Shown piece after piece: positions 7,823 to 17,500 of a stretch of DNA of 19,642 nucleotides. The position numbers were made by a program, and so were the translations under genes. Position 1 is the stretch's first letter, and each line of letters opens with the position of its first letter. The DNA is from Triangularia verruculosa (taxonomy: Eukaryota; Ascomycota; Sordariomycetes; Sordariales; Podosporaceae), in the NCBI GenBank assembly GCA_033296885.1, contig MU864114.1:1-19642 (forward strand), given 5' to 3'. The notes under the pieces were generated by a model, which was not told the DNA's origin, searched no databases, and saw only the letters and a list, made by a program, of their open reading frames with translations.

Positions 7823-9653
7823 TATTCTCCCACTAACTCCTACTCTTCCAGTACCTTAATTAGCACTACCAGCATCTATAGACCCTCCCAATACTATTAA
7901 AATCCCACTGCCCCAGGCTACTTAGGAGCAACGTAAGGAATTTAAGCCTGTGGATGATATAGACTGTAGCGAGCTGGTGTCTTACTTGATATCCTGTTGT
8001 AAGGAGTGTTTTTCTATAGGTGCCTTAGAGCCTAATACCTTTAAATAAGCCTTGAAGTATGTCTATAAAGAATAGTAGTTTTAGGCCGTCTTTAGTGAAC
8101 TTTACTAACTTCTTACAACTAAGATCTTCTATTTCGTTAAGCGCTTATAGGCTAAAAAGAAGCCTATTATTAGCCGCTGGGTCTTTAAAGATAAGAAGAA
8201 CCTATAGGGTATTACGGTGAAGTATAAGGCCCGGCTAGTTGCCCGAGGATTCTAATAGGCCTTCGGAATTGATTTTGAGAAGACCTACGCCTCTACTATA
8301 GGACCCCCTACTTGGAGGATTATACTGGCTTTAGCTACTGTATTCGACTGGGATATCTATTAAGTTGACTTTGTAGGCGACTTCTTTAATTTAGAAACCG
8401 ATTTCGATATTTATATCGAAATTCTATAGGGCTTAACCGAGTTCGCTTACAGTACCCTAGCTGTTATAATACTGCTAAAGGTAGCTGGCTGGGACCCTAC
8501 TGAAGAGTAGGTTATCCTTTTGAAGAAGTCCCTCTACGGCCTGAAGCAGGCCTCCTATCTCTGGCAATAAAAGGTCCTGGTAATGACCAAAGCCCTCGGC
8601 TTTAGGGCTCTTATCTCCGATACCGCTACCTATTTCTACCCGGAATATAGGATCTTTATTATCAGCTACGTTGACGACTGCCTACTTATAGGCCCTGACC
8701 CCTCCCGGTTCAAGGCCCTTAAGAAGGCTATGGGAGAGTATTATGATATCGAAGACCTTGGCTTTGCCCGCTATTTCCTAGGTGTTTAAATCGAACGTAA
8801 TAGGGCCTAACGGCGCTTCTGGATCTACTAAACGGCCTATATTACAGAGGCTATTAAGTACTTCGGTATCTCCACTAAAACCACTGCTCTTCTACTAAGC
8901 CTAGGCATTACCGGCAAAGGCAATAAGCCTGGAATCTCCTGTAATTCCAGCGATACCTACCTGTTTTAGTAGCTGGTTGGCACGGCTATGTACACTATAG
9001 TATAAATAAAGCCTGAGGTAGCCTTCGCTATTTAGTGGCTCTTATTATACTTAAAGGATCCTACTGAAACCTACCTTAAAGCTTCTAAATCCCTTCTTTT
9101 CTACCTATATTCACACCTCTACTTAGCAGTTAGTTACGGTTCGAATAGTGATTTAACGCCTATTAGAGCCTCTGATAGTAATTAGGCTGGTTGTGAAATT
9201 ATAGCTAAATCCACCTATAGTTAGGTTTTCCTGCTTGCCGGAGGGCCTGTAAGCTAGAAGTTAAAGAAGGCCTCTATTATAGCCTTCAGTACTTTAGAAG
9301 CTAAATATACTGGAGTTATAGAAGGCTTTAAAGAAGTAATGTAGTTTAGGGGCCTTTTTTAGGAGATGGCTAAGCCTATTTTAGGGCCTACCCCCCTTCT
9401 ATGTAATAACGAAGGTGCTATAACTACGGTATATAGCGATAAGCACTATCGCCGAACTAAATATACACTTATCTACTACTTCGGGGTTAAGGAAGTTATT
9501 TCCAGTAAAGTTATTACTGTAATCTACCTTCCTATAAAATAGATACCTGTCGACGGCTTTACTAAGGCTTTACCTATAGTACTATTTAGTAGGTTTATTT
9601 AACTATTGAACTTCTCTAAGCCCTTTTAATTAGTGCTTATGTACTGTAGCTGT

Positions 9654-9661
9654 AGAGGGGG
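9654..9661 (+). other. Polypurine tract of copia B
   Basis: AGAGGGGG ends one base before the right LTR (TATTAAAATA, from TGTTAAAATA by TG to TA). It is identical to the tract of copia A at 525-532. Confidence 0.85.
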
Positions 9662-10425
9662 TATTAAAATATAACTTTTGTTTATGGATTTTACAGTATA
9701 TCTAAGCCCTATAGAATATAGGGCCTCAGAGGTAATATAATAGTTTAGAATCATATGCTTACTAACGTTCTACCGTGGCGATTATATAAGTTTTTAGACC
9801 TCCGAACGGACCTCCGATTTAACCTGGAGATCCGTATAATTAGTACCTGGAGTTCTAGATACTTAGCGTACGGTAACGGAGAAGAGATTGGGGGAGGAAT
9901 ACGGAGCTATAGAGAAGAGATTAAGGGAGGAATATGGAGCTACGGAGAAGAGATTGGGGGAGGAATACGGAGTAGAAGATTTATAAGAGTCTTGCCTTTA
10001 GGACTGTTTACTATAATATTCTTTTGTTTATTAAGTCAATTTAATATACTGGTTCACTATATCTTTTTAATACCTTATAAGTTTATATTGTTGTGATTAC
10101 TTTATATATTGTAGGGCGCCGTTCCTATAATCTATCTTCCTTTAGTGTTTAGCTACTGTCGTAGGTTACAGATAAAGCCTCTTTTATTTCGAGTATATTG
10201 CACTAATCTTCGGTCCCTAGCGTAGGTCTATATTATATAGACCTACAAAACACTATATCTTCAGTTCCTAGCGCAGGTCTATATTATATAGACCTGCGAG
10301 ATACTATATCTTCGGTCCTTAACGACTGTCGAATATTATAATTAAAGTTTTCTTCGCTCTTAATATATTACGCCGATAACTATTTAAGCCTATATTTATA
10401 GGCCTTAATAGTACCTATTTTAATA
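9662..10425 (+). repeat. 3' LTR of copia B, heavily RIP-mutated
   Basis: This 764-bp LTR matches 3934-4697 at constant offset. Its tips have decayed from TGTT/AACA to TATT/AATA by the same C-to-T and G-to-A changes. It is much more mutated than its left partner; for example the CA steps of the first 90 bases are mostly TA here. It is followed by the AGGAC duplicate. The apparent open frame at 9755-10096 is LTR sequence shared with the left copy, not a gene. Confidence 0.92.
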
Positions 10426-10430
10426 AGGAC
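10426..10430. repeat. Right target-site duplicate of copia B (AGGAC)
   Basis: This is an exact copy of 3929-3933, after which gypsy pol resumes in phase. Confidence 0.92.
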
Positions 10431-13400
10431 TTAGAGAGTTTATAAAGAAACGTTATCCTTAGATATTACAGTCGAAAGGAAAATAACTTTAGTTATATTC
10501 GATATTATAGATATAGGACTATTAAAGGATATAATCCTTAGGTACCTATAGTATAAGAACTATAATTTAAATATCGATTAGAGGGATAATAGCTACTTAT
10601 AACTAAAAGAACTTTAGAAATACTTAATTAATAATAGGAGATTAGGGGTACGATTAGAGTAGTATACGGGATAAGTACCCTCTACGGTACTACCGTAAGG
10701 AGTATAAGAAGTAATAGTATACTCCGTTAATATAGGCGGTAGGATCGAAGAAATAAAGTTAATAACGTTAATAAAGATCTTGGAGGTTAATAAATACGCT
10801 TATTATAATAATATAGAAAAAGGTAAGAAAAAGGTAGTACCGGAAAAATATCGAAGGTACTTAGTATTTACGGTTAAATATTTAAAGGGATTATTAAAGA
10901 GGAGATTATAGAATTACGAAATTAAATTTAAGGAAGGAGCTAAATTATGGTTATTTAAAGTCTATTATACTAACGATAAGTAGAGTAAGGAGTTACGGAA
11001 GTATTTAAACGAGAATTTAAAAAGGGGATATATTAAGGAGTCTATATCGCTAGTAGGATACTTTATATTCTTTATACCGAAAAAAGATAATAGTTTACGA
11101 CTATATATAGATTATCGTTAATTAAATAACGAAATAATAAAAAATAGTTACCTACTATTATTAATATCTAAATTACGGAGTTAATTAGTTAAGGTGTAAT
11201 AGTTTATATACTTAAATATATTTATCGGGTACGTTTATATATAAATTAAAGAAGAAGATAAATAGAAAATAGCGTTTTATATACCTTATAGTTATTTCGA
11301 GTATCTTATAATACTATTTAGGCTTATTAATATATCCGCGACGTTTTAATCTCTCGTTGATTATACGATCCGGAAGTACTTTGATAAGATAGTAGTGTGT
11401 TATTTCGACGATATTTTTATCTATTTACGTACTTTGGAGGAATATAAGTGTTACGTACGAGAAATATTCGACGTGCTATACGGAGCCGGACTTTTAGTAA
11501 ATAAGGAGAAGAGCGAGTTTTATATATAGAAGATAGTATATCTGGGATATTTAATATTATTAGGTAAGGTTTATATAGAGCCTAGGAAAATTACGGTAGT
11601 TAAGGATTAGTTTACGCCGTAGTTATAGATATATATTAGGGAGTTTTTAGGGTTTATTAATTTCTATTGGATATTTATCCGGGGATATACGGGTATCGCG
11701 CGCCTACTTAACTACTTAACTAAGAAGGATGTAGAGTTCCGGTAGGGGTAGAAAGAAAAGTAGGCCTTTTAGAAGTTAAAAGAGGTTATTTTGAAGGACC
11801 CGGTATTTAAATTACTAGACCTTAGTCGACCGTTTGAGGTCGAGGCTAATATATTAGATTACGCGATCGGAGGATAATTAGGTTAGTAAGACGACGATAG
11901 GAAGTTATACTTAGTAACCTTTTTTTCGAAGAAACTAGAAGGGGCTTATTAAAACTACCTAAATTATAATAAGAAGTTATTCGCTATTATCGAAGTGTTC
12001 GAGGAGTGGAGATTATATTTTAGTAGTATTAACTACGAAGTATAGGTCTATACGGATTATAAAAACCTACGGTACTTTACTATTATAAAGGTCCTTAACG
12101 TACGGTAAATCCGATAGTTAGAGTTTTTTTTGGAATTTAATTTCTAGATTAACTATAAGAAGGGTTCGGAGAATGCTAGAGTAGACGCACTTAGCTGGCG
12201 AGCCGACTACTATAAGGATGTACCTAGGGAGTTACTATTACTATTTGAGGAGACGCCGGAGGGCATCCTTAAGTATTTACTTTAGCTGTGGATAGAGTGT
12301 TATATAGTGTATCGTAAGTAAGTTACTTTTAGTAAATATTAAGGGAAAATAGGTAACGATATTACGGAATAATATTAGTAGGAAAAGCTGGAGCCGTAGG
12401 GTATTTAAAAGGATAGTTAGGGACGACTATAGTATAAGAACCGGGCTTACGTAGAGCTAGGTGTTAGAAAGGTACTAGTGATAGAAATCTACGAGTCGAA
12501 GTTCGGGGGATATATAGGGATTATAAAGACTATGGAAAAGATTAAGTAGTACTTTAACTGGTTAAAGATTAAGGACGATATTAAGGAAGCTATTTAGTTA
12601 TACTATATATATAAAAGAATTAAAGTTATAAGGTATAAGTTTTATAGATTTCTAAAGTTACTATTAGTAGCCGAATAGCTATAAAGTTTAATTATAATAG
12701 ATTTTATTACTAAGTTATTAAAGTCTAGGAATACGGTAACTGGCGTTAAGTACGATAATATATTAACGGTAGTCGATAAGCTTATTAAGTAAGTATATTT
12801 CTTACTTTATAAGGAGATTTAATCGGTAAAGTAATTAGCGGATATAATACTACGGTATATTATATTAATATATATATAGCCGAAGGAGTTTATTACGGAC
12901 CGCGATATTAAATTTATATCGAAGTTTTAAAGAGCGTTAATAATAAAATTAAGGGTAAAGAGTAAGGTGTTTTCAGCCTATTACCCTTAGATAAACGGTT
13001 AAATAGAACGGCTTAACTAAATCGTAGAATAATATCTACGGAATTATATTAATTTCGAATAGGATAATTAGGTTAAACTATTACCTACGGTATAATTAGT
13101 ATATAATATATCGTTAATAGAAATAACGAAAGTTACGTCTTTTTTCGCAAACTACGGATATAAGGTAGATTTATGTTAAGGACTTAATATAGAGGTATTT
13201 AGGATTACGGTTAAGGTAAGTAAGTTATATATATTTTATAGAAAACTTAAAGAAGAATTAGAGTTTATAAGGGAAAGGATATGGAAATACTATAATTCTA
13301 AAAGACTCGAAGGACCTCGCTTTAAAGGGAGGGATATAGTATTCCTTTCTATATATAATTTATATATTAAAAGACTTAGTAAGAAGCTAGATTATAGGAG

Positions 13401-13618
13401 AATAGGCCTATTTAAAGTTAAAAGAAAGATATCGGAGACGGTATTCGAATTGGAGTTATCTAGTACGATATATTTACGGTTATATACTTTTTATATTTTA
13501 CTTTTAGAACCTATATTACTAATAAGTAGGGCTAATATCTAGGAAGTAGCGGAGGACGAAAAAAAAGAATATAATATAAAAGAAATACTAGATTTACGGT
13601 TTAATAAAGGTTAATTAA
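10431..13618 (+). pseudogene. Gypsy pol, second part: protease end, RT, RNase H, integrase, chromodomain start
   Basis: The pol phase continues from 3933 without a shift through dozens of TAG/TAA. Landmarks: DIGLLKDIILRYL (protease C-terminal part), LKRGYIKESIS and IPKKDNSLRLYIDYR (RT start, about 11020-11120) and YFDD at 11401-11412, with the RT Asp pair intact. RNase H has ANILDYAIGG at about 11845, where Asn at 11848 replaces a catalytic Asp. Integrase has decayed His/Cys fingers at about 12490-12620, Asp at 12775, Asp at 12898 and Glu at 13006, so the DDE triad is present. SAYYP and NGQIERLN-like motifs are visible. EYNIKEILDLRFNKG near 13575 looks like a chromodomain start. CpA and TpG are almost absent while CpG is kept. 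Copia C cuts it at 13618. Confidence 0.87.
13614..13618. repeat. Predicted left target-site duplicate of copia C (ATTAA)
   Basis: These five bases flank the TGTTAAAA tip of the C LTR. The partner copy would lie beyond the right edge of the window, so this is a prediction. Confidence 0.5.
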
Positions 13619-13741
13619 TGTTAAAAGGTATAAGCCGCATACAGGCCTAAGGGCCCTATAGCGGTAGGTACTTACAGTACTCTTCTAGTGCAGCGGAATT
13701 AACACATACGATACCTAAAGCTCACTGCTGGGGTACTGGGC

Positions 13742-13764
13742 TACAGTACCTTATAGGTACTGTA
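13742..13764. repeat. 9-bp perfect hairpin in copia C LTR
   Basis: TACAGTACC (13742-13750) and GGTACTGTA (13756-13764) are separated by TTATA. It is followed on the minus strand by the LTR end. It could form in RNA or DNA; the role is unknown. Confidence 0.7.
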
Positions 13765-13880
13765 TAACAGAGAATATAGGTAGTAACCTTCTTTATTTAT
13801 AGAGCTAGCCTTCTATAATCCAGTTATATCCTCTGTAGTAGGGTTCGTACTCGACCTCTACTAGATACCCACCGACCGAG

Positions 13881-13896
13881 GTGCGGCGTCCCGCAC
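13881..13896. repeat. 6-bp GC-rich hairpin in copia C LTR
   Basis: GTGCGG and CCGCAC flank the tetraloop CGTC in a GC-rich patch that still holds several CpG. Short enough to be chance. Confidence 0.45.
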
Positions 13897-14074
13897 GCCA
13901 GGGCGGGCAGATGAGCCAGAGTATGACTTGCAGGACCCCGTTTTTGGTGCGAGTTGCTAAAAAGCGACTTACGCCTATACAAATCTTTACCTAAACCGCC
14001 CCCCCCCTTTTGCAAAGTGCGGGTCATCGTAGGCCTAGAGCTTAGCCCTTTTAACCGGTGGTGTATATAGACCT

Positions 14075-14098
14075 TATAAGTTTAAATATAAACTTATA
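14075..14098. repeat. 10-bp perfect AT-rich palindrome in copia C LTR
   Basis: TATAAGTTTA (14075-14084) and TAAACTTATA (14089-14098) surround AATA. On the minus strand this lies in the 5' half of the LTR, probably U3, upstream of the TATA-like box. It may be a dyad binding site, which is inference. Confidence 0.6.
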
Positions 14099-14314
14099 GC
14101 CATTTTGGCCCACTGGTTGGCCCGATGCAAGCTTTTGAAGTGGCCTGTAGTACTGAGTGGGGCCCGTGTGTAGGTGCCGGGTAAGTGCTCGGTGACGGGT
14201 AAGCTCTTCGGGCAAAGACTTGGCCGAATCCTCTAATCCTTCATACCTATAACTACGTAGTATTATAGTTGCCAGTCCACTGTAAATTAGGCCTCACAGA
14301 GACCTATTTTAACA

Positions 14315-14324
14315 CCCCTTCTCT
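14315..14324 (-). other. Polypurine tract of copia C
   Basis: AGAGAAGGGG on the minus strand, directly against the LTR start TGTTAAAATAGG. It resembles AGAGGGGG in copia A and B. Confidence 0.8.
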
Positions 14325-14508
14325 GCTTGATATGAGTGGTGGCCTAGGTTTGAACCTGAGGCCTACAGTGGAAAACTAAAGACTAGAAATAAGCTATATA
14401 TAAAAGGAAATACGGCGTTGAGGCCGATTTAAATATAGCGTTGAGCAACTACGTTTAGTACTATTTATAAAGAAAAAATCTAAATATAGGGAGTTAATTT
14501 TCAATCTG
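14325..14508 (-). other. 3' untranslated segment of copia C
   Basis: This is the 184 bases between the gag-pol stop and the polypurine tract. It is AT-rich, with no open frame or repeat that I could recognise. Confidence 0.6.
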
Positions 14509-17500
14509 TTACTCCACTAACTTTTCCTCCTTAGGCTTTTTTACTAAGCCTAATAGCTTCACAAAGGCCTTGAATTTCTGACTTGTTAGTGGTTTAGTTA
14601 GGCCATCGGTAGGTATTCGGTTAGTATTTAAGTAGCTAATAGTTACTTCCCCGGTGCGGACTTGTTCTTTAACCCAGTGGTACTTTAGTAAGGTGTGTTT
14701 AGTACGGTTGTGAAGCGCTGGGTTATAGGCCGTAGTTATTGAGCCCGTATTATTACCGTATAGGCGCGTAGAAACCTTAAGGCTTAAGCTTAGCTTTTTA
14801 TATACGCCTCTGATCCATAGGATCTCCCGAATGCCCTCTGTAAGTCCATCGGTCTTAGCCTCTAACGTAGAGAGGTTAATAGTGTTAGCCTTCTTAGATT
14901 TCCAGCTTATAGGGCTGCTAGCTACCTTTGTAAGGAAGCTATAGGTAGACTTAGAGTCTGATGGGTCCCCGGCGTAGTCTGAATTAGCGAAGGCTCTAGG
15001 CACTATAGGCCTATCGTCCGCTGTAGTATCGGTCTTATTAGAACCCCTATAGCCTACACTAAGGTCCTTAGTGTTATTTAGGTATTTAATTAGGTTCTTA
15101 GCCGCGTTAAGGCTTACGGTAGTGGGTGCCTGTATGCTCTTAGAAAGCCACTGTACTGTAAAAGCAATATCGGGCTTAGTTTGAGTCATTAGGTATATTA
15201 TAGTGCCCACTATACGCTGGAATAGTGTAATATCGGACCTCCCTATAGGGCTCCCTCTTAGTTTTAGGTCCTTGAACTGGGCTACAATTCTAGGCTGTAG
15301 TGGAATTAATATCTCTCGGCTGTTCTTTAGGCTAAAAGCCTTAACTGCTTGCCGAATATACTGGGCTTGGCTAAGCTACAGTTGCCCTGTACGCCTATTG
15401 CGTATAATTTCGACGCTTAAAAAGAGGGTAGCCGGGCCTCTGTCTTCTATAGGGTATACTTTATTAAGGTTCCTCTTAAGCCTTTGAATATAGGCCTTAT
15501 TAGGGCCTATTAGAAGATAGTTATCTACGTAGGTTATTATAAATGTCTTAGATTTGAGGTTATAGAAGACCGCTGGGTTAGAAATTAGCGTAGTAAAACC
15601 CTTTTCCTTTAATAATTTAGTGAGTTTACTTTGCTAAAGTTTCGGGCTCTGTTTTAGGCTATATAGAGCCTTTTTTAGGCGAACTATCTGCTTTTCTTCG
15701 GGCCTAAAGCCTTGCCTTTGAAGTCTATTTTTAGTAGCTTCGTCGGCCTGTTGGTAGAATTCGTAGAAGCCCTCGGGTATAGCTATATAGTTCTCCTCTT
15801 CTAAATACCCATTAAGAAAAGCCCTTATAAAATCGATTTGTTCGATTTCCCAGTTGAGTAAGGCTGTTATGGCGAGTAGTATACGCTAAGTGGGTGGCAC
15901 TGAGGTAGAAGCAAAGGTCTCTGTAAAATCTAGGCCTTCTTTCTGTAAGAACCTTCTAACTACTAGCCTAGCCTTATACTTTAGAAGTCTATTTTCTTGG
16001 TCGGTCTTCTTCCGTAGTACTAACCGGCTTGTAAGTAGCGTGCGGTCCCTCGGGAGTGCCCCGAAGGGTAGGAACCTAAAGGTACCCTGGTCCACTATTT
16101 GCTTGAACTCACTGTGGATAGCCTTAAGCTAGGGCTCTTTTTCAGGGCTTTTAAGTACCTGTTTCAGGGTCTGTGGTTCTGAAGAGGGCCTTATTTTAGC
16201 TCTGGTAGCCCTATAGTAATGGGCCTTAGTTGATTCTACTAGTGAGTGTACGAACTGGTTGGCGTGGGCCATGTCTGTATCGGTATCTGGTTCGGCGCCG
16301 GTTACAGGTGCCTCATCCACTTCTATAGGTAGTGGGCTTTTAGTAGGAGGTTCCAGGCCGTTTTGTAGGTCTGTAGTAGGTTCTGCAGGCCCTAATTTAC
16401 TACTGGGTAGCGGGGTATCCTCAGCTATTATTTGATCGATTAGGTTATTTTTAGGTAGTAAGTGCCCTGTAACCTCTGTATCGATTTGAGGTAATTCCAG
16501 TGGTAATTGTACCCCTTTTCGGCCTAAATCCCCTTCTGAAATAGTAGTATCCCCTTCTATAACTGTAGTAACCCTCTGAATAATAGTGAGTTCGTTCAGT
16601 ATTTTTAGGGCAGAGGTTTTAATTACTGCTCTTCTACTCGGTATCTAAACTAAGTAGGTTTTGGTGCTTAGCACCGCTAGCAGGGTCCCCTGTTCCGTAC
16701 GGGGCGCTAGCTTATAGGCCTTTGTGAGCCTTTCCTTTGGAATTAGCGCCTCTATAGTTGATCCAATAGCCTTATAGTGAGAGAGGCTTGGAGTGTGGGT
16801 TACTAGAGGTTCTAATTCGTTAAGTAGGATTTGTTTAGGGGTAAGGTCCCTATTGCTTACAGCGCTACAGTTGATTGTAGCGAGTACCGAGGGCGCTATA
16901 TAGCACCAAAGGTACTGGGGAAGTTGTAGTAATACCATTGTAGCCCTTAAACGCTCTAAAAATACCCTTATAGAGCGCTTAATTAGGCTATTTTGCTCGT
17001 GGATATAGGGGCTTGAACTCTCGAATTCAACTCCCTTCTCAGCGAAGTAGGCCTGTAATTTCCGGTTGATTTCCTTGCCTCCGTCGAACCTGAATTTGGC
17101 TGGGTAGGTCTTATATTTATTACGGAGCCCTGAAAAGAAGCCCTTAATAGCGATATAGACCGTCTCTCCCTCAGCATTAGGCAAGTAAAAGGCCCACCGA
17201 TACCTTGATTTTCTATTTACTAGTAGTAAAACTATAGGTAGCTTATTGTGAGGCGTAGGTTTAATTTTGAACGTATCGCCTTCAATAGAGCCTAAAACCC
17301 TAGGTGGGTTAGGTATGGTGGAAAACGGGATCCTTCTTACTGCCTTAGCCTTGATATAGGCCGAGCACTGGAAATCGGCATCCTTTACCTTATCGAGGTT
17401 AGGTATACCGGTTGTAATTTTAGTAGTCTTCTTCAGCAGTGGAAGGCCTATATGGCCTAACCTTACGTGCCAACTTAATGCTGCTTTCAGGAGCCTTTGG

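Larger units (their letters stand above)
4869..9629 (+). pseudogene. Copia B gag-pol polyprotein, RIP-inactivated
   Basis: One phase runs from ATG 4869 to TAA 9627-9629, ~1,586 codons, interrupted by many TAG/TAA codons and no indel that I could find. Domains: gag (about 4869-6260), with a clean first 150 codons, a Thr/Pro-rich stretch, a UBN2-like capsid and three 13-residue repeats. Protease (from about 6300) has LFNTGS, with the catalytic Asp changed to Asn at 6312-6314. In integrase (about 6800-7900) the first Asp is kept at 7050, the second is Asn at 7176 in YNGGKE, and the Glu is Lys at 7278. RT (about 8150-8800) has intact YVDD at 8667-8678 and SLYGLKQA upstream. RNase H runs from about 8980. 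The first gag part and the RT core are the least damaged. It cannot make a full polyprotein. Confidence 0.92.
3934..10425 (+). mobile_element. Complete Ty1/copia retrotransposon B, nested in gypsy protease
   Basis: This 6,492-bp element has two 764-bp LTRs, an adjacent primer-binding site, one gag-pol frame in copia order (gag, protease, integrase, RT, RNase H), a polypurine tract and AGGAC duplicates on both sides. It is structurally whole but inactivated by RIP-type point mutations. No frame-breaking indel was found in the 4.76-kb coding frame. The left LTR and first ~450 bases of gag are lightly mutated, while the right LTR and most of pol are heavily mutated. It is the same or a sister family to copia A at the left edge. 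Confidence 0.93.
1130..13618 (+). mobile_element. Ty3/gypsy (chromovirus-like) retrotransposon, split by copia B
   Basis: The element runs 5' LTR, gag, protease up to 3933, then resumes at 10431 and continues through RT, RNase H, integrase and the start of a chromodomain to 13618. The order PR-RT-RH-IN is that of the Ty3/gypsy class. Removing copia B plus one AGGAC duplicate joins the two parts in a single pol phase, which shows they were one element. At 13618 copia C (minus strand) interrupts it, so the rest of the chromodomain and the 3' LTR lie beyond the window. RIP is moderate in 1130-3933 and extreme in 10431-13618. Confidence 0.88.
13619..14314 (-). repeat. 3' LTR of copia C
   Basis: This 696-bp unit is bounded by the inverted tips TGTTAAAA (13619-13626) and TTTTAACA (14307-14314). 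Its inner (right) end lies directly against the polypurine tract, as a 3' LTR on the minus strand should. It contains a TATA-like TATAAATAAA on the minus strand (plus-strand 13792-13801), a run of nine C at 13999-14007 and several perfect hairpins. Only one LTR is in the window, so identity to its partner cannot be tested. The 67-codon open frame at 13824-14027 has no recognisable domain and I treat it as chance. Confidence 0.82.

Noticed and set aside
13824..14027. 67-codon minus-strand open frame in the copia C LTR
   Set aside because: There is no recognisable domain, it includes a homopolymer run, and it lies within LTR sequence. Chance is the simpler explanation.
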